64,000 bases of DNA from Polynucleobacter difficilis (GCF_003065365.1 NZ_CP023276.1:1488001-1552000), one strand, 5' to 3'. Shown: positions 8,318-17,118, counted from the stretch's first letter. Program-made: numbers and translations. Notes: generated by a model from the letters alone, not told the origin.

Positions 8318-8832
8318 TCCTACTGAGTTTGTTTCTCACCTTATCTGCGTTCTCATTGATTGCCTTTGGAGGAGTCAATGCCTTATTACCAACGCTCTTT
8401 GCGATTGCGGTTGAGCAACAGCATTGGATTGACGCTGAAACCTTTACACATTATTTTGCGATTGCCCAAGCAGCACCCGGCCCCAATTTAATGACCGTCA
8501 CGCTGATTGGCTGGCATGTGAGTGGCGTAGTAGGTGCGCTGATTGCAACACTGGCCATTTGCTGGCCATCCGCTATTTTGATTTTTTGGGTGCAGCGCTT
8601 GATCAGCGCAATGCGGCATGAGCGGGCCAAGCAAACCATTCAATTTGCGGCAGCGGCGCTTGCGGTTGGACTCATTCTGGCATCAGCCTGGCAGATCGCC
8701 ATGCAGATTAATGCCAATTGGATTGCTTATGCTTTAACACTCGGCACTGCATTCATTGCTACCGTAACCCGCTGGCATCCGATGTACCTGATTCTGCTTG
8801 GTGCCGTTTTGGGTCTACTCGGCTTGATCTAG
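8314..8832 (+). CDS. Chromate transporter, C-terminal half-protein (CHR family)
   Basis: 172 residues, GTG start inside the previous gene's stop (GTGA overlap). It repeats the CHR fold: FSLIAFGGVNALLPTLFA near the N-terminus and AAPGPNLMTVTLIGW as the PGP motif. Membrane protein with about five spans. Paired with the preceding half; the two are paralogous, expected to have opposite membrane topology, and to form one transporter. Confidence 0.85.
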   Translation: MILLSLFLTLSAFSLIAFGGVNALLPTLFAIAVEQQHWIDAETFTHYFAIAQAAPGPNLMTVTLIGWHVSGVVGALIATLAICWPSAILIFWVQRLISAMRHERAKQTIQFAAAALAVGLILASAWQIAMQINANWIAYALTLGTAFIATVTRWHPMYLILLGAVLGLLGLI

Positions 8833-8834
8833 TT

Positions 8835-9212
8835 TTACTTTAGCGCCTGATACGTCAGGATACCCAAGAAAGTGAGCGCCAGCGAGCCAAGTACATGCAA
8901 CAAACCCGTGCCCACCGCCCAAGTGTATTCGCCACGCTGCATCATCTCAACTACTTCTGCTGAGAAACTCGAGAAGGTCGTCAGCCCGCCCAAAAAACCG
9001 GTGATGATAAATAAACGCCACTCGGGTCCGATGGCGGCATTGTTACCAAAAAAGGCAACGGCAATGCCAACACAATAACCGCCAAATAAATTAGCTAGCA
9101 AGGTGCCCATCGGAAAGCCGGATACCATCCCCGCGCCCAAGACATTAAACCCAGCACGCAATAGCGCGCCGAAGCCCGCTCCACAAAAAATCGCAAACAG
9201 TGATGTACCCAT
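8835..9212 (-). CDS. crcB: Fluoride channel FluC (CrcB)
   Basis: 125 residues from ATG 9212 (MGTSLFAIFCGAGFG); the frame is open further upstream but the extra 21 residues look non-homologous. Four membrane spans with GALLRA, PMGTLLANLFGGYCVGIA and the hallmark GFLGGLTTFSSFS, which contains the sodium-site/phenylalanine-box segment. FluC dimers let fluoride leave the cell. No fluoride riboswitch was recognised upstream; the gene begins 14 bases after the DODA-type dioxygenase stop and is probably co-transcribed with it. Confidence 0.9.
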   Translation of the reverse strand: MGTSLFAIFCGAGFGALLRAGFNVLGAGMVSGFPMGTLLANLFGGYCVGIAVAFFGNNAAIGPEWRLFIITGFLGGLTTFSSFSAEVVEMMQRGEYTWAVGTGLLHVLGSLALTFLGILTYQALK

Positions 9213-9225
9213 GCCTAGATTGTAG

Positions 9226-10005
9226 TTAGCGGATGAGGAAGGACAGCATGCTAATTGAGCCCATCTCAATTCCATTAGTAATGATTTCTACTTGCTCGCC
9301 ACCGCCTTGCAGTGCTAAGGGGTACAAAGCGGGCCAATAGTGCTCTGGCGTTGGGATCGACAGCCGAGCCGCATCACCCACTCCTTGCCATTCAAGCAAA
9401 TGAGAATGCTGATTGGCCAAAAGCTGACTCATAAAGAATTGATTGAACTCGGCTGCCCATGGCAGCGGCTCTGCATCCGGATCCCAGTCGATTAAGCGCA
9501 AGTTATGCACGATGTTTCCGCTACCCAGAATCAGAATATTGTCATCGCGCAAGGGCGCCAATTGTTTGGCGAGTGCGTAGTGTTCCTTGGCGCTGAGCGA
9601 TCCATCTAAGCTGAGCTGCACTACCGGCACATCGGCATTGGGATACAAATAGCGCAACACCGACCACGCTCCGTGATCGATGCCCCATTCATGCTCCTCC
9701 AACACCACCGCTTGCGTTAGCAGGGACTGGACGCGCTGCGCGAGTGCCGGGCTGCCTGGTGTGGGATATTGAATTTGAAATAAGGCCTCTGGGAAACCGC
9801 CGAAATCATGAATGGTTTTAGGCTGCTGCATTGCGGTCAACCAAACGCCTCGCGTCAGCCAATGGGCTGAGATCAGAAGAATGGCGTCGGGTTTATGAAG
9901 GCGCTTGCCGAGGGCGGCCCATGCATCCGTATGGCGGTTGGGCTCTAAGGCGTACATCGGACTACCATGCCCAATAAAAACCGTGGGCTGGCGGTGTTTG
10001 TTCAT
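9226..10005 (-). CDS. ygiD: 4,5-DOPA dioxygenase extradiol-type enzyme (YgiD/DODA family)
   Basis: 259 residues, class III extradiol ring-cleavage fold. Metal and catalytic histidines are expected in FIGHGSPM (N-terminus), LISAHW (about residue 47), DHGAWSVL (mid-protein) and the TPEHYWPAL end, all present. Family members cleave catechols such as L-DOPA; the physiological substrate in bacteria is unclear. Single-domain, cytoplasmic, likely transcribed together with crcB. Confidence 0.9.
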   Translation of the reverse strand: MNKHRQPTVFIGHGSPMYALEPNRHTDAWAALGKRLHKPDAILLISAHWLTRGVWLTAMQQPKTIHDFGGFPEALFQIQYPTPGSPALAQRVQSLLTQAVVLEEHEWGIDHGAWSVLRYLYPNADVPVVQLSLDGSLSAKEHYALAKQLAPLRDDNILILGSGNIVHNLRLIDWDPDAEPLPWAAEFNQFFMSQLLANQHSHLLEWQGVGDAARLSIPTPEHYWPALYPLALQGGGEQVEIITNGIEMGSISMLSFLIR

Positions 10006-10069
10006 TTTCGGTGGGAAGCGGGCTTCAACCGAAAACTAAGGGCATGAATGCCGTACTGCGTTATGGCAA

Positions 10070-10207
10070 TTAGCCAAATACGTAACCGGTATGGGCAGCA
10101 ACCAAGGCAAACAATATGGCCAAGCTTGTTGCGACCGCCAACATCACGATCAAGGTGATGATCTTTTTATTGATCACGTCTTTACTTTCTTTGTGCCACT
10201 CATTCAT
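10070..10207 (-). CDS. 45-residue single-span membrane protein
   Basis: Read leftward from ATG 10207 to TAA 10070, with an AAGGA ribosome site 5-6 bases upstream. A charged N-terminus (MNEWHKESKDVINKK, residues 1-15) is followed by one hydrophobic span (about 16-38) and a short GYVFG tail. No family recognised. The strong ribosome site and clean topology argue for a real gene. It lies between the dioxygenase gene and a glycine/proline-rich ORF, all on the minus strand. Confidence 0.55.
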   Translation of the reverse strand: MNEWHKESKDVINKKIITLIVMLAVATSLAILFALVAAHTGYVFG

Positions 10208-10299
10208 AACTAATCCTTCAAAAGTGCATATTTATGTGCAAACTGCAATATCGCAATTATCCACCATCTGGCCATCGACTGGCCGTATTGCCGGGCTGT

Positions 10300-10467
10300 T
10301 TAACGGCCGCGGCCGGCTTTGCGCATCATGCCTTTGCCGCCACCAAAGCCACTGGGGGGTTTGCCGCCGGCGCCCTGAGGGCCTTTACCGGCAGGGGGAC
10401 GAACAGGCGGTTTAGCCACAATGGGGCGGGCTGGAATCTTGGTAGCGGGTTTTTTTTCTTCAGTCAC
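10300..10467 (-). CDS. 55-residue basic Gly/Pro/Lys-rich protein
   Basis: GTG start at 10467 with CAGGAG six bases upstream; TAA at 10300. Composition is low-complexity: KPATKIPARPIVAKPP, then GKGPQGAGGKPPSGFGGGKG and the end MMRKAGRGR. Strongly basic, no membrane span, probably disordered and perhaps nucleic-acid binding (inference). It is divergent from the M50 protease gene, whose start is 29 bases away. Several open frames on the opposite strand here are shadows of its GC-rich sequence. Confidence 0.5.
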   Translation of the reverse strand: MTEEKKPATKIPARPIVAKPPVRPPAGKGPQGAGGKPPSGFGGGKGMMRKAGRGR

Positions 10468-10495
10468 GTTAGGCTCCTGTGGATATCATGTTGTC

Positions 10496-11158
10496 ATGAT
10501 AAGTGCCTTTTCGATAGAAGCAATAGCCATCAATGCGATTCCCCTCATTTTGGCCATCACCATTCATGAGGCGGCGCACGGTTACATTGCAAAACGGCTG
10601 GGGGACAACACCGCCTACCTGCTCGGGCGGGTGACCTTAAATCCCTTTAAACACATCGATTTAGTCGGCACCTTGGTGATTCCATTAGCCTTAATTTTGC
10701 TCAATTTCGGCTTTTTAATCGGCTACGCCAAGCCCGTTCCGGTGCGTTTTGATCGACTTAAAAACCCCAAAATTGACATGATTTGGGTCGCCTTAGCAGG
10801 GCCTGGGTCTAACTTCATTCAGGCGATTGCGTGGGCCATCTTGTGGTTTATGCCGCAACTCCTGGGAATCGATGAGCCCTATTTAGGGGCGGTTGCCAAG
10901 GCAGGGGTGATGTGGAACATCAGCCTCTTGGTATTAAATTTACTGCCGATTCCGCCGATGGACGGTGGGCGAGTTCTAACCGGCCTATTGCCTTACCGCC
11001 AGGCAGTGACTTTTAGCCGCATTGAGCCTTGGGGCTTCTTTATCGTCTTGGGCCTAGCCCTCACGGGGCTGATTAGCATTTGGTGGATGCAGCCCTTAAG
11101 TAGCTTCTTTTTATCGATCATCCGCTTCTTAATGTGGCCCCTGCAGCACTTGTTATAA
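10496..11158 (+). CDS. Site-2 protease family membrane metallopeptidase (M50)
   Basis: 220 residues from ATG 10496, the Met just before ISAFSIEAIAI; earlier in-frame starts overlap the divergent small gene. Zinc motif HEAAH at residues 24-28 in the first span, the family NPFKHID loop, PVPVRFDRLKNPKIDM, and the third zinc ligand in NLLPIPPMDGGRV. About six membrane spans. This compact M50B subfamily without PDZ domains is widespread and its substrates are unknown. Stands alone between the small ORFs and the cytochrome c' gene. Confidence 0.9.
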   Translation: MISAFSIEAIAINAIPLILAITIHEAAHGYIAKRLGDNTAYLLGRVTLNPFKHIDLVGTLVIPLALILLNFGFLIGYAKPVPVRFDRLKNPKIDMIWVALAGPGSNFIQAIAWAILWFMPQLLGIDEPYLGAVAKAGVMWNISLLVLNLLPIPPMDGGRVLTGLLPYRQAVTFSRIEPWGFFIVLGLALTGLISIWWMQPLSSFFLSIIRFLMWPLQHLL

Positions 11159-11241
11159 AAAAGGAGCGGCGCTTGCTTCAAAGGCGGCGAAGTGGGTTAT
11201 GCTGAACCGGTAATTACCTTTTCCATTTATAAGGAGATCAC

Positions 11242-11709
11242 ATGTCCACTCATTCATTTGATACTACCGCTGGCCTGCGCACATTGGCAGCATCCATTAT
11301 CTTGATTACGGCAAGTCCCGCTTCTGCGCAGTTTCAAAAACCTGAAGATGCAATCAAATATCGTCAAAGTGCATTCAGCCTGATCGGAACCCACTTCGGA
11401 CGGATTGGTGCGGTTGTCAAAGGAGAAGTGCCCTACAACAAAGATGATGTTGCTAAAAATGCAGCCATCATTGCAACGCTATCCACCCTGCCATGGCAAG
11501 CTTTTGGCGCTGGCACCGAAGGTGGCAAAGCGCAACCCGGAATTTGGACTGATGCAGCTAAATTCAAAACAGGATCAGAGAAAATGCAGACCGCGATTGC
11601 TGAACTCAATCAAGCAGCGCAGTCAGGCAATCTGGAGAACATCAAAAAGGCATTTAGTGCTGCAGGACAAACCTGCAAAGCCTGCCACGACGACTTTAGA
11701 AAGAAATAA
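11242..11709 (+). CDS. Cytochrome c' / c-556 family protein
   Basis: 155 residues. Signal peptide ends near SPASAQ. The mature domain is a four-helix bundle with the heme site at the C-terminus: CKACHDDFRKK, the CxxCH arrangement of class II cytochromes. Periplasmic electron carrier or NO/oxygen-related heme protein. An AAGGAG site lies upstream. Its 3' end overlaps the convergent cytochrome b561 gene by 14 bases; c-556 and b561 proteins are often encoded together. The heme would be attached by the Ccm system at 23.7-30.3 kb. Confidence 0.9.
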   Translation: MSTHSFDTTAGLRTLAASIILITASPASAQFQKPEDAIKYRQSAFSLIGTHFGRIGAVVKGEVPYNKDDVAKNAAIIATLSTLPWQAFGAGTEGGKAQPGIWTDAAKFKTGSEKMQTAIAELNQAAQSGNLENIKKAFSAAGQTCKACHDDFRKK

Positions 11710-12385
11710 TTCCTAAGGCATAGAGCAGCAGTACCGCAATTGCACACAGCGATACCAATGCAGTGAGTCGCTGTGGCGCCCCGTCTTTAGAGGCATGGAG
11801 TGCGAAAGCAGGCAGGCCACTGCCATCGCGCTCCACATCCACTTCTTTGTCACCCTGAATCATCGGCATCACGATCGATGCGCGCTTGACCCATTGGTAA
11901 TACCCAATAGCCAATAGATGCAAGCCAATTAATCCAAACAAAATATTCGAGTTCAATGCATGAATGCTGCTGAGCAAACTGACGGTAGCATTGGGCACGT
12001 ACTTGGCAAGCGGCCCCTGAAATGCAATGTCATCGTCGGTAAATAGACCGGTGCTGGCCTGAATACCAACTACTAGCAATAAGGCAATAACCGATAGACT
12101 GCCGAGAGGGCTGTGGCCGAGACCGCCGCCCTGCTTACCGCTAAGGAAAGCAATGAGGCGCTGTGGGCTTGGAACAAAGGTAACGAAACGCGAGTGCACG
12201 GCGCCAATAAATCCCCACAGCACCCGAAATAAAACCAAACTCAATGCAGCATAGCCAAAGTAGGCATGCCACTGCATTAGGTTCCCGCCGATGTTGACGC
12301 AGATCACCGCGCACGCAATACAGACAACCAGAAGCCAATGAAACAGCCTGGTCGGCAAATCCCAGATGCGCAGGGTTCTTTTCAT
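11696..12385 (-). CDS. Cytochrome b561-type / Ni-Fe hydrogenase-like b-type cytochrome
   Basis: 229 residues with four to five membrane spans. The start RIWDLPTRLFHWLLVVCI carries the family motif with a heme-ligand His; further histidines lie in NLMQWHAYFGY and near ALNSNILFGLIGLHLLAIGYY. Membrane b-type cytochrome passing electrons between quinol and periplasmic carriers. Convergent and overlapping with the cytochrome c' gene, a likely partner. It ends in a final C-terminal span. Confidence 0.88.
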   Translation of the reverse strand: MKRTLRIWDLPTRLFHWLLVVCIACAVICVNIGGNLMQWHAYFGYAALSLVLFRVLWGFIGAVHSRFVTFVPSPQRLIAFLSGKQGGGLGHSPLGSLSVIALLLVVGIQASTGLFTDDDIAFQGPLAKYVPNATVSLLSSIHALNSNILFGLIGLHLLAIGYYQWVKRASIVMPMIQGDKEVDVERDGSGLPAFALHASKDGAPQRLTALVSLCAIAVLLLYALGIISF

Positions 12386-12446
12386 ACCGAAAAGAATAAA
12401 GCAATCCCACTGCCAATGCTAGCCATGAGATCGGTAATGCGACAAC

Positions 12447-13388
12447 TTAATCGATCTTGGGCAGCTCTTTTTGAATGATCTTCAAACCTTCGCGCAAGAT
12501 GGAGTCATAACGATCGCGCTCAGCACGAATGGTTTCCGGATTCCATTCAAAAAAGCCTTCACCAGTCTTCATGCCCAGCTTGCCACTCTTAACGCGATCA
12601 CTCAAACTTTTAGCGATATTGGGTGAGTTATTGAGTGAAGGATAAATGCTCGCCCCTGCTGCAGCGTGGACCTCGAGTCCGGCATGGTCGCGCTGCATCA
12701 CCGGACCAGCGGCAAGATAACGAAAACCAAAACCAAAGCGCACAGCCTTATCCACGTCTTCTGGGGTAGCGATACCTTCATCGATCAGATAAAACGCTTC
12801 GCGCGAGAGTGCGTGCTGCAAGCGGTTTGCCAAAAATCCATGCAAATCTTTCTTGACCATCACCGGCACCATGCCGCACGCAGTCATGAGGCGCGACAGG
12901 CTCTCGGCCACCATCTTGGCGGTTTTCTCACCACAGATCACTTCAACGCAGGGCACGATGTGCGCCGGCATAAAGAAATGCAAGCCAATCATGCGCGCCG
13001 CGGTTTTGAGACCAACCGCAATCTCGCTAATCGGAAAGCTTGAACTATTGCTGGCCAAAACGGCTTCGGGCTTAGCCCGCTTTTCCAGTTCCGCAAAAAG
13101 CGATTGCTTTAAGTCGAGTCGCTCGGGTATGCATTCAATCACCAAATCGACATCGGCCCAATCAACTTCATCCAATGAACCAGCCACAGTCAATAAATGA
13201 ATGCGGTTTTCATAACCTAATTCGGTCATGGCATTCGCAAAATAATTGGGTAGGTGTGCACGGCGCTCGGTGGTCAACTCAACCACTTGCGTGGCACAGC
13301 CGCCACGCGCGCATACGGCCGCAACATCGGCGCCCATGGTACCGCCACCGATAATGACGACCTTCGTTTCAGCTGGAGTAAACAGCAT
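12447..13388 (-). CDS. 3-hydroxyacyl-CoA dehydrogenase-family oxidoreductase (L-gulonate/carnitine dehydrogenase-like)
   Basis: 313 residues. N-terminal Rossmann fold with VVIIGGGTMGADVAAVCARGG and VIECIPERLDLK; substrate region with ASNSSSFPISEI and GLHFFMPAHIVPCVEV (His of the catalytic pair); C-terminal helical domain with FLANRLQHAL. Resembles lambda-crystallin/gulonate or carnitine dehydrogenases more than fatty-acid FadB. It sits one base from the stop of the IlvD/Edd-type dehydratase on the same strand, so a role on sugar acids is favoured (inference). Confidence 0.8.
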   Translation of the reverse strand: MLFTPAETKVVIIGGGTMGADVAAVCARGGCATQVVELTTERRAHLPNYFANAMTELGYENRIHLLTVAGSLDEVDWADVDLVIECIPERLDLKQSLFAELEKRAKPEAVLASNSSSFPISEIAVGLKTAARMIGLHFFMPAHIVPCVEVICGEKTAKMVAESLSRLMTACGMVPVMVKKDLHGFLANRLQHALSREAFYLIDEGIATPEDVDKAVRFGFGFRYLAAGPVMQRDHAGLEVHAAAGASIYPSLNNSPNIAKSLSDRVKSGKLGMKTGEGFFEWNPETIRAERDRYDSILREGLKIIQKELPKID

Positions 13389-13389
13389 C

Positions 13390-15213
13390 TTATTTTCCTT
13401 TTAGCAATGGTGCAAAGCGCGTTGCTGCTGGCACCATAAAATCAAAATCGCAACCTACATCTGCCTGCGTCACCGTGGTTTGGTAAAGATGGCGGTAGCC
13501 TGTGGCAGGAATATTCAAACGCACTGCAGGCGGCGCTAGTTCAGCAAGGCGGCGCGCAATTTCTGCATCGTCCACCAATAACTCAATGCGGCGTTCGTCC
13601 ACATTCAATTCAATGATGTCACCGTTGTGCACAATCGCAAGCGGGCCATTTTCTGCCGACTCGGGGGTAACGTGCAAGACGATGGTGCCAAAAGCAGTAC
13701 CACTCATACGCGCATCGGAGATCCGCACCATGTCTTTGACTCCCGCCTGCGCAAGCTTTTTCGGGATTGGCAAATAGCCCGCCTCTGGCATGCCGGGGGC
13801 ACCCTTTGGACCAGCATTTTGCAAGACCAACACATCATCCGCTTTGACATCTAAATCATCTTGATCAATGCGCAGTGCCAAATCTTCCAGTGAACTAAAT
13901 ACCACTGCGCGGCCACGGTGCTTAAGCAGAGAAGGAGATGCTGCCGAGTGTTTAATTACGGCACCACGGGGTGCTAAATTGCCTTTTAATACCGCTAAGC
14001 CGCCAACCGGGAAAATGGGTTCTTGTGCAATCCGAATGACTTTGCGATTACGTGTCACAGGAGCAGCATCGATCTCTTCGCCCAAGGTTCTGCCGCTCAC
14101 TGTCATGCAATCCAAATACAGAAGGGGTTTGAGTTCGCGTAACACCGCCATGAGTCCACCATCTTCATTGAGGTGTTCCATGTAATGCATGCCACTGGGT
14201 TTTAAATCAACCAGCACTGGCACATTACGGCCCAAACGATCAAATGCCTCAAGGTCAATTTTGATGCCCAAGCGAGCAGCAATCGCTGTGAAATGAATTA
14301 AGGCATTGGTTGATCCGCCAATCGCATGCAGCACTGTCAAGGCGTTCGTTAGCGACTCCAAGGTCAGAATGCGTGCTGGCGTTAACGCTTGCGCCGATGG
14401 CATCTTAGCCAACTCCACCGCCCTGCGGCCCGTTAACTCTGCCAAGCGAAAGCGTTCAGCCATCACGGCCGGTACTGCTGCCGTTCCAGGCAAGCTCATG
14501 CCGGCTGCCTCAACCATGCAAGCGATGGTGCTGGCGGTGCCCATCACCATGCAGGTGCCGGTCGTGGGGGCCAGTTTTTCATTCACCGCATCGATCTCCG
14601 TTTGATCGATTTCATTGGCGCGGAACTTAGCCCAATAGCGGCGGCAGTCGGTGCAAGCACCCAAACGATCACCTTGATACGTTGTGGTCAGCATCGGCCC
14701 GGTTGGAATCGAGATGACGGGCACATCAACACTGGCCGCGCCCATCAGCTGTGCGGGTATGGTCTTGTCGCAACCGCCAATCAAGATGACGGCATCGACG
14801 GGTTGAGCACGCATCATTTCTTCGGTATCGAGCGCCATCAAATTACGCAAATACATGCTGGTTGGAAATGCAAAGGACTCATGCACCGATATAGTTGGAA
14901 AAACCATCGGCATGCCGCCCGCTTGCATCACGCCGCGCTTAGCGGCTTCAATCATTTGCGGCACGTTGCCATGGCATGGGTTGAAATCGCTGAAGGTGTT
15001 CGTAATACCGATAATGGGTCGGTCGAGGGCGCTATCACTAAAACCCATGGCCTTGATGAAGGCTTTTCGCAGAAATAGGGAGAAACCAGCATCACCGTAA
15101 CGGGTTAAACCCTTACGCATGCCGCTTGGATTGTCATTGGAGTTCGCTGAATTGCTCAAGGGGGCTGTCCTGTTGGTGTAGGTCTGAGAAAGTGGTGAAT
15201 TTGTTAAATCCAC
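13390..15213 (-). CDS. IlvD/Edd family dehydratase (sugar-acid dehydratase type)
   Basis: Up to 607 residues. Iron-sulfur ligands are seen in GGCDKTIPAQLMGA, GACTDCRRYW and GTCMVMGTAST, and the C-terminal domain has the GPKGAPGMPEAGYLPIPKK and DARMSGTAFGTIVLHVTPE motifs. The family dehydrates dihydroxy acids or aldonic acids. Context (hydroxyacid dehydrogenases, DapA-like lyase, TRAP uptake) favours a sugar acid over branched-chain amino-acid synthesis. Start is uncertain: the GTG at 15213 overlaps a possible operator, a TTG at 15159 has an AGGACAG site, and ATG 15120 begins MRKGLTRYGDAGFS, where homology-like sequence starts. Confidence 0.85.
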   Translation of the reverse strand: MDLTNSPLSQTYTNRTAPLSNSANSNDNPSGMRKGLTRYGDAGFSLFLRKAFIKAMGFSDSALDRPIIGITNTFSDFNPCHGNVPQMIEAAKRGVMQAGGMPMVFPTISVHESFAFPTSMYLRNLMALDTEEMMRAQPVDAVILIGGCDKTIPAQLMGAASVDVPVISIPTGPMLTTTYQGDRLGACTDCRRYWAKFRANEIDQTEIDAVNEKLAPTTGTCMVMGTASTIACMVEAAGMSLPGTAAVPAVMAERFRLAELTGRRAVELAKMPSAQALTPARILTLESLTNALTVLHAIGGSTNALIHFTAIAARLGIKIDLEAFDRLGRNVPVLVDLKPSGMHYMEHLNEDGGLMAVLRELKPLLYLDCMTVSGRTLGEEIDAAPVTRNRKVIRIAQEPIFPVGGLAVLKGNLAPRGAVIKHSAASPSLLKHRGRAVVFSSLEDLALRIDQDDLDVKADDVLVLQNAGPKGAPGMPEAGYLPIPKKLAQAGVKDMVRISDARMSGTAFGTIVLHVTPESAENGPLAIVHNGDIIELNVDERRIELLVDDAEIARRLAELAPPAVRLNIPATGYRHLYQTTVTQADVGCDFDFMVPAATRFAPLLKGK

Positions 15214-15215
15214 TT
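15190..15215. promoter_or_regulatory. Possible operator: AAGTGG-N14-CCACTT dyad
   Basis: Half-sites AAGTGG (15190-15195) and CCACTT (15210-15215) are 20 bp centre to centre, two helical turns, between the divergent dehydratase and 2-hydroxyacid dehydrogenase genes. This could bind a dimeric regulator of the sugar-acid cluster. No regulator gene was recognised nearby. Confidence 0.3.
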
Positions 15216-15253
15216 ACAATAGCGCATTATTTCAATAAAAATAGTAGTGAGAC

Positions 15254-16180
15254 ATGATCCCCGTCAATTCGGTGTTGCAGGTCGGTTCGTTTCCAGAAGT
15301 GATGCAAGCGGAGATCAACCGAAGCCTGAAAACAGTGCAATTAATCAATCCCCATGAACCTGCTCCTGCCGGTTCCTATGAGGCGATCCTGACGCGCTCC
15401 AACACCCCGATTCCGGAAAGCTTGCTCCGCCAGATTCCGAACCTGAAAGTCATCGCCTGCTGCGGCGTTGGTTACGACAATCTTCCTTTAGATTACCTCA
15501 AGGCCCACCGCATTCAGGCAAGCACGACCCCGGGAGTGCTCAACGATGCAGTATGTGAGCTGGGCATCGGCCTCCTGTTTGCCTTGCTGCGTCGCCTACC
15601 TGCCGCCGATCTATTTGCCCGCTCCGGCGAATGGCAAGCGCAAGCCTTCCCGATTACAACGACCTTGGCCGGCAAAACGGTTGGTATTGTGGGCTTAGGG
15701 CGAATTGGCCAGGACCTCGCTAAGCGCCTTGAGGCATTTGGTGTGACCATCGCCTATACCGGGCCAAGCGCCAAACAATCTTCTTATGCCTTCTATAAGA
15801 GCGCAGTTGCCCTGGCCGAGGTAGCCGATGTACTCATATTGACTTGCCCAGGCGGTCCCGAAACCGAGCGAATGATCGACGCAAACGTCTTAAACGCCCT
15901 TGGGCCGAAAGGGTATTTAGTGAATATTGCCCGCGGGAGTGTCATCGATGAATCGGCACTAATTTCTGCATTGCAGCAAAATCGCATCGCCGGGGCTGCA
16001 CTGGATGTTTTTGAGAATGAACCCCAATTGAATTCCGCCTTCATCCCACTTCATAATGTTGTGCTGAGCCCCCACATCGGCAGCGCTACGCGTGAAACAC
16101 GCCAAGCCATGACCCGTTTAGCAATTGATAACTTAGAAGCTTTTTTTAACCACCGTCCTTTATTAACACCGATCCACTAG
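15254..16180 (+). CDS. D-2-hydroxyacid dehydrogenase (glyoxylate/hydroxypyruvate reductase-like)
   Basis: 308 residues, normal length. NAD(P)-binding VGIVGLGRIGQDLAKRL, catalytic Arg in NIARGSVIDE, Glu in DVFENEP and His in LSPHIGSAT are all present. Reduces 2-keto acids such as glyoxylate or hydroxypyruvate, or oxidises D-2-hydroxyacids. Divergent from the dehydratase, and 14 bases upstream of the DapA-family gene, with which it probably shares a message. ATG 15254 follows a GTGAGAC region. Confidence 0.9.
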   Translation: MIPVNSVLQVGSFPEVMQAEINRSLKTVQLINPHEPAPAGSYEAILTRSNTPIPESLLRQIPNLKVIACCGVGYDNLPLDYLKAHRIQASTTPGVLNDAVCELGIGLLFALLRRLPAADLFARSGEWQAQAFPITTTLAGKTVGIVGLGRIGQDLAKRLEAFGVTIAYTGPSAKQSSYAFYKSAVALAEVADVLILTCPGGPETERMIDANVLNALGPKGYLVNIARGSVIDESALISALQQNRIAGAALDVFENEPQLNSAFIPLHNVVLSPHIGSATRETRQAMTRLAIDNLEAFFNHRPLLTPIH

Positions 16181-16194
16181 AAACCGGAGATCCC

Positions 16195-17118
16195 ATGTTG
16201 ACCCCCAAGCCTTCCTCATTGTCCGCAGTCCTCTCGCCTGTTATCACTCCATTTAATGCGGATGGCAGTCCGAATGTTCAAAAGCTTCTGAAACAATGCA
16301 AATGGCTTGAGGCCAATGGCGTTGGTCATGCCGTCTTTGGCACTAACTCCGAAGCAAACTCAATCTCGACTGCGCAAAAACTGCATGTACTCGATGAGCT
16401 CATTCGTGGCGGATTAGATCCTGCGCACATGATGCCCGGTACCGGCGCTTGCTCAATTGATGCGGCTGTGCAAATGACCAAGGCGGCAGTAGATGCCAAA
16501 TGCGGCGGTGTCTTGATGCTACCGCCCTTCTATTACAAGGACATTTGCGATGATGGCTTGTTTGCGCACTTTGCAGAGGTGATTGAAAAGGTGGGCGATT
16601 CCAAGTTGCAGATTTACATTTACAACATTCCACCGGTGACTAAGATTTCATTAAGCCTGTCACTGCTAGAGCGACTGGTCAAGGCCTACCCCAACACGGT
16701 GATTGGCATGAAAGACAGCTCAGGCGATTGGGCTTACACCGAGTCCGTGATTAAGCTATTGGCTCCCGAAGGTTTCCGAGTCTATGCTGGTAGCGAAGTA
16801 TTTTTAATGCGCACGATGCGCGCTGGCGGCGTCGGCTGTATCTCAGCAACGGCGAACGTAAACCCCAAGGCCATTGCTACTTTGGCTGCAAACTGGCAAG
16901 CCGCTGGCGCAGATCAGCATCAAGCGGAATTGGATCAAGTGCGTGCCATCTTCCAAAAGTATCAGATGATTGCTGCTCTTAAAACAGCGGTAGCCCACTA
17001 CAGCAAAGATGCCGACTGGCTGCGCATACGTCCACCTTTGATGCCTTTGGGCGCCGATCAGCAAAAGAAATTAATCCACGAATTGGAGCAAATTCACTTC
17101 TCCATGCCCGGTCTTTAA
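16195..17118 (+). CDS. DapA-family (dihydrodipicolinate synthase-like) aldolase/dehydratase
   Basis: 307 residues, (beta/alpha)8 class I lyase. The Schiff-base Lys is in VIGMKDSSGDW and the catalytic Tyr in IYIYNIPPVT. The loop that reads GTTGE in true DapA is GTNSEANS here, so the substrate is not aspartate semialdehyde but more likely a 2-keto-3-deoxy sugar acid or related keto acid. GGAGATCCC precedes the ATG. Between a hydroxyacid dehydrogenase and a TAXI-TRAP transporter, consistent with catabolism of an imported acid. Confidence 0.88.
   Translation: MLTPKPSSLSAVLSPVITPFNADGSPNVQKLLKQCKWLEANGVGHAVFGTNSEANSISTAQKLHVLDELIRGGLDPAHMMPGTGACSIDAAVQMTKAAVDAKCGGVLMLPPFYYKDICDDGLFAHFAEVIEKVGDSKLQIYIYNIPPVTKISLSLSLLERLVKAYPNTVIGMKDSSGDWAYTESVIKLLAPEGFRVYAGSEVFLMRTMRAGGVGCISATANVNPKAIATLAANWQAAGADQHQAELDQVRAIFQKYQMIAALKTAVAHYSKDADWLRIRPPLMPLGADQQKKLIHELEQIHFSMPGL

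Noticed and set aside
7748..8832. Chromate transporter looking like a frameshifted single gene
   Set aside because: Both halves are complete CHR half-proteins with a normal 4-base stop/start overlap, a known two-gene form.
9213..9275. Longer CrcB start at 9275
   Set aside because: The extra residues overlap the neighbouring dioxygenase gene and lack membrane or family character; ATG 9212 fits the channel.
8835..9300. Fluoride riboswitch near crcB
   Set aside because: The upstream sequence is coding for the dioxygenase; no riboswitch-like fold was recognised.
10116..10569. Plus-strand open frames of 99-111 residues
   Set aside because: They are shadows of the minus-strand Gly/Pro/Lys-rich gene and the small membrane gene, with no ribosome site or family pattern.
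13502..15100. Several plus-strand frames opposite the IlvD/Edd dehydratase
   Set aside because: Antisense shadows of a strongly coding gene; low-complexity composition, no start signals.
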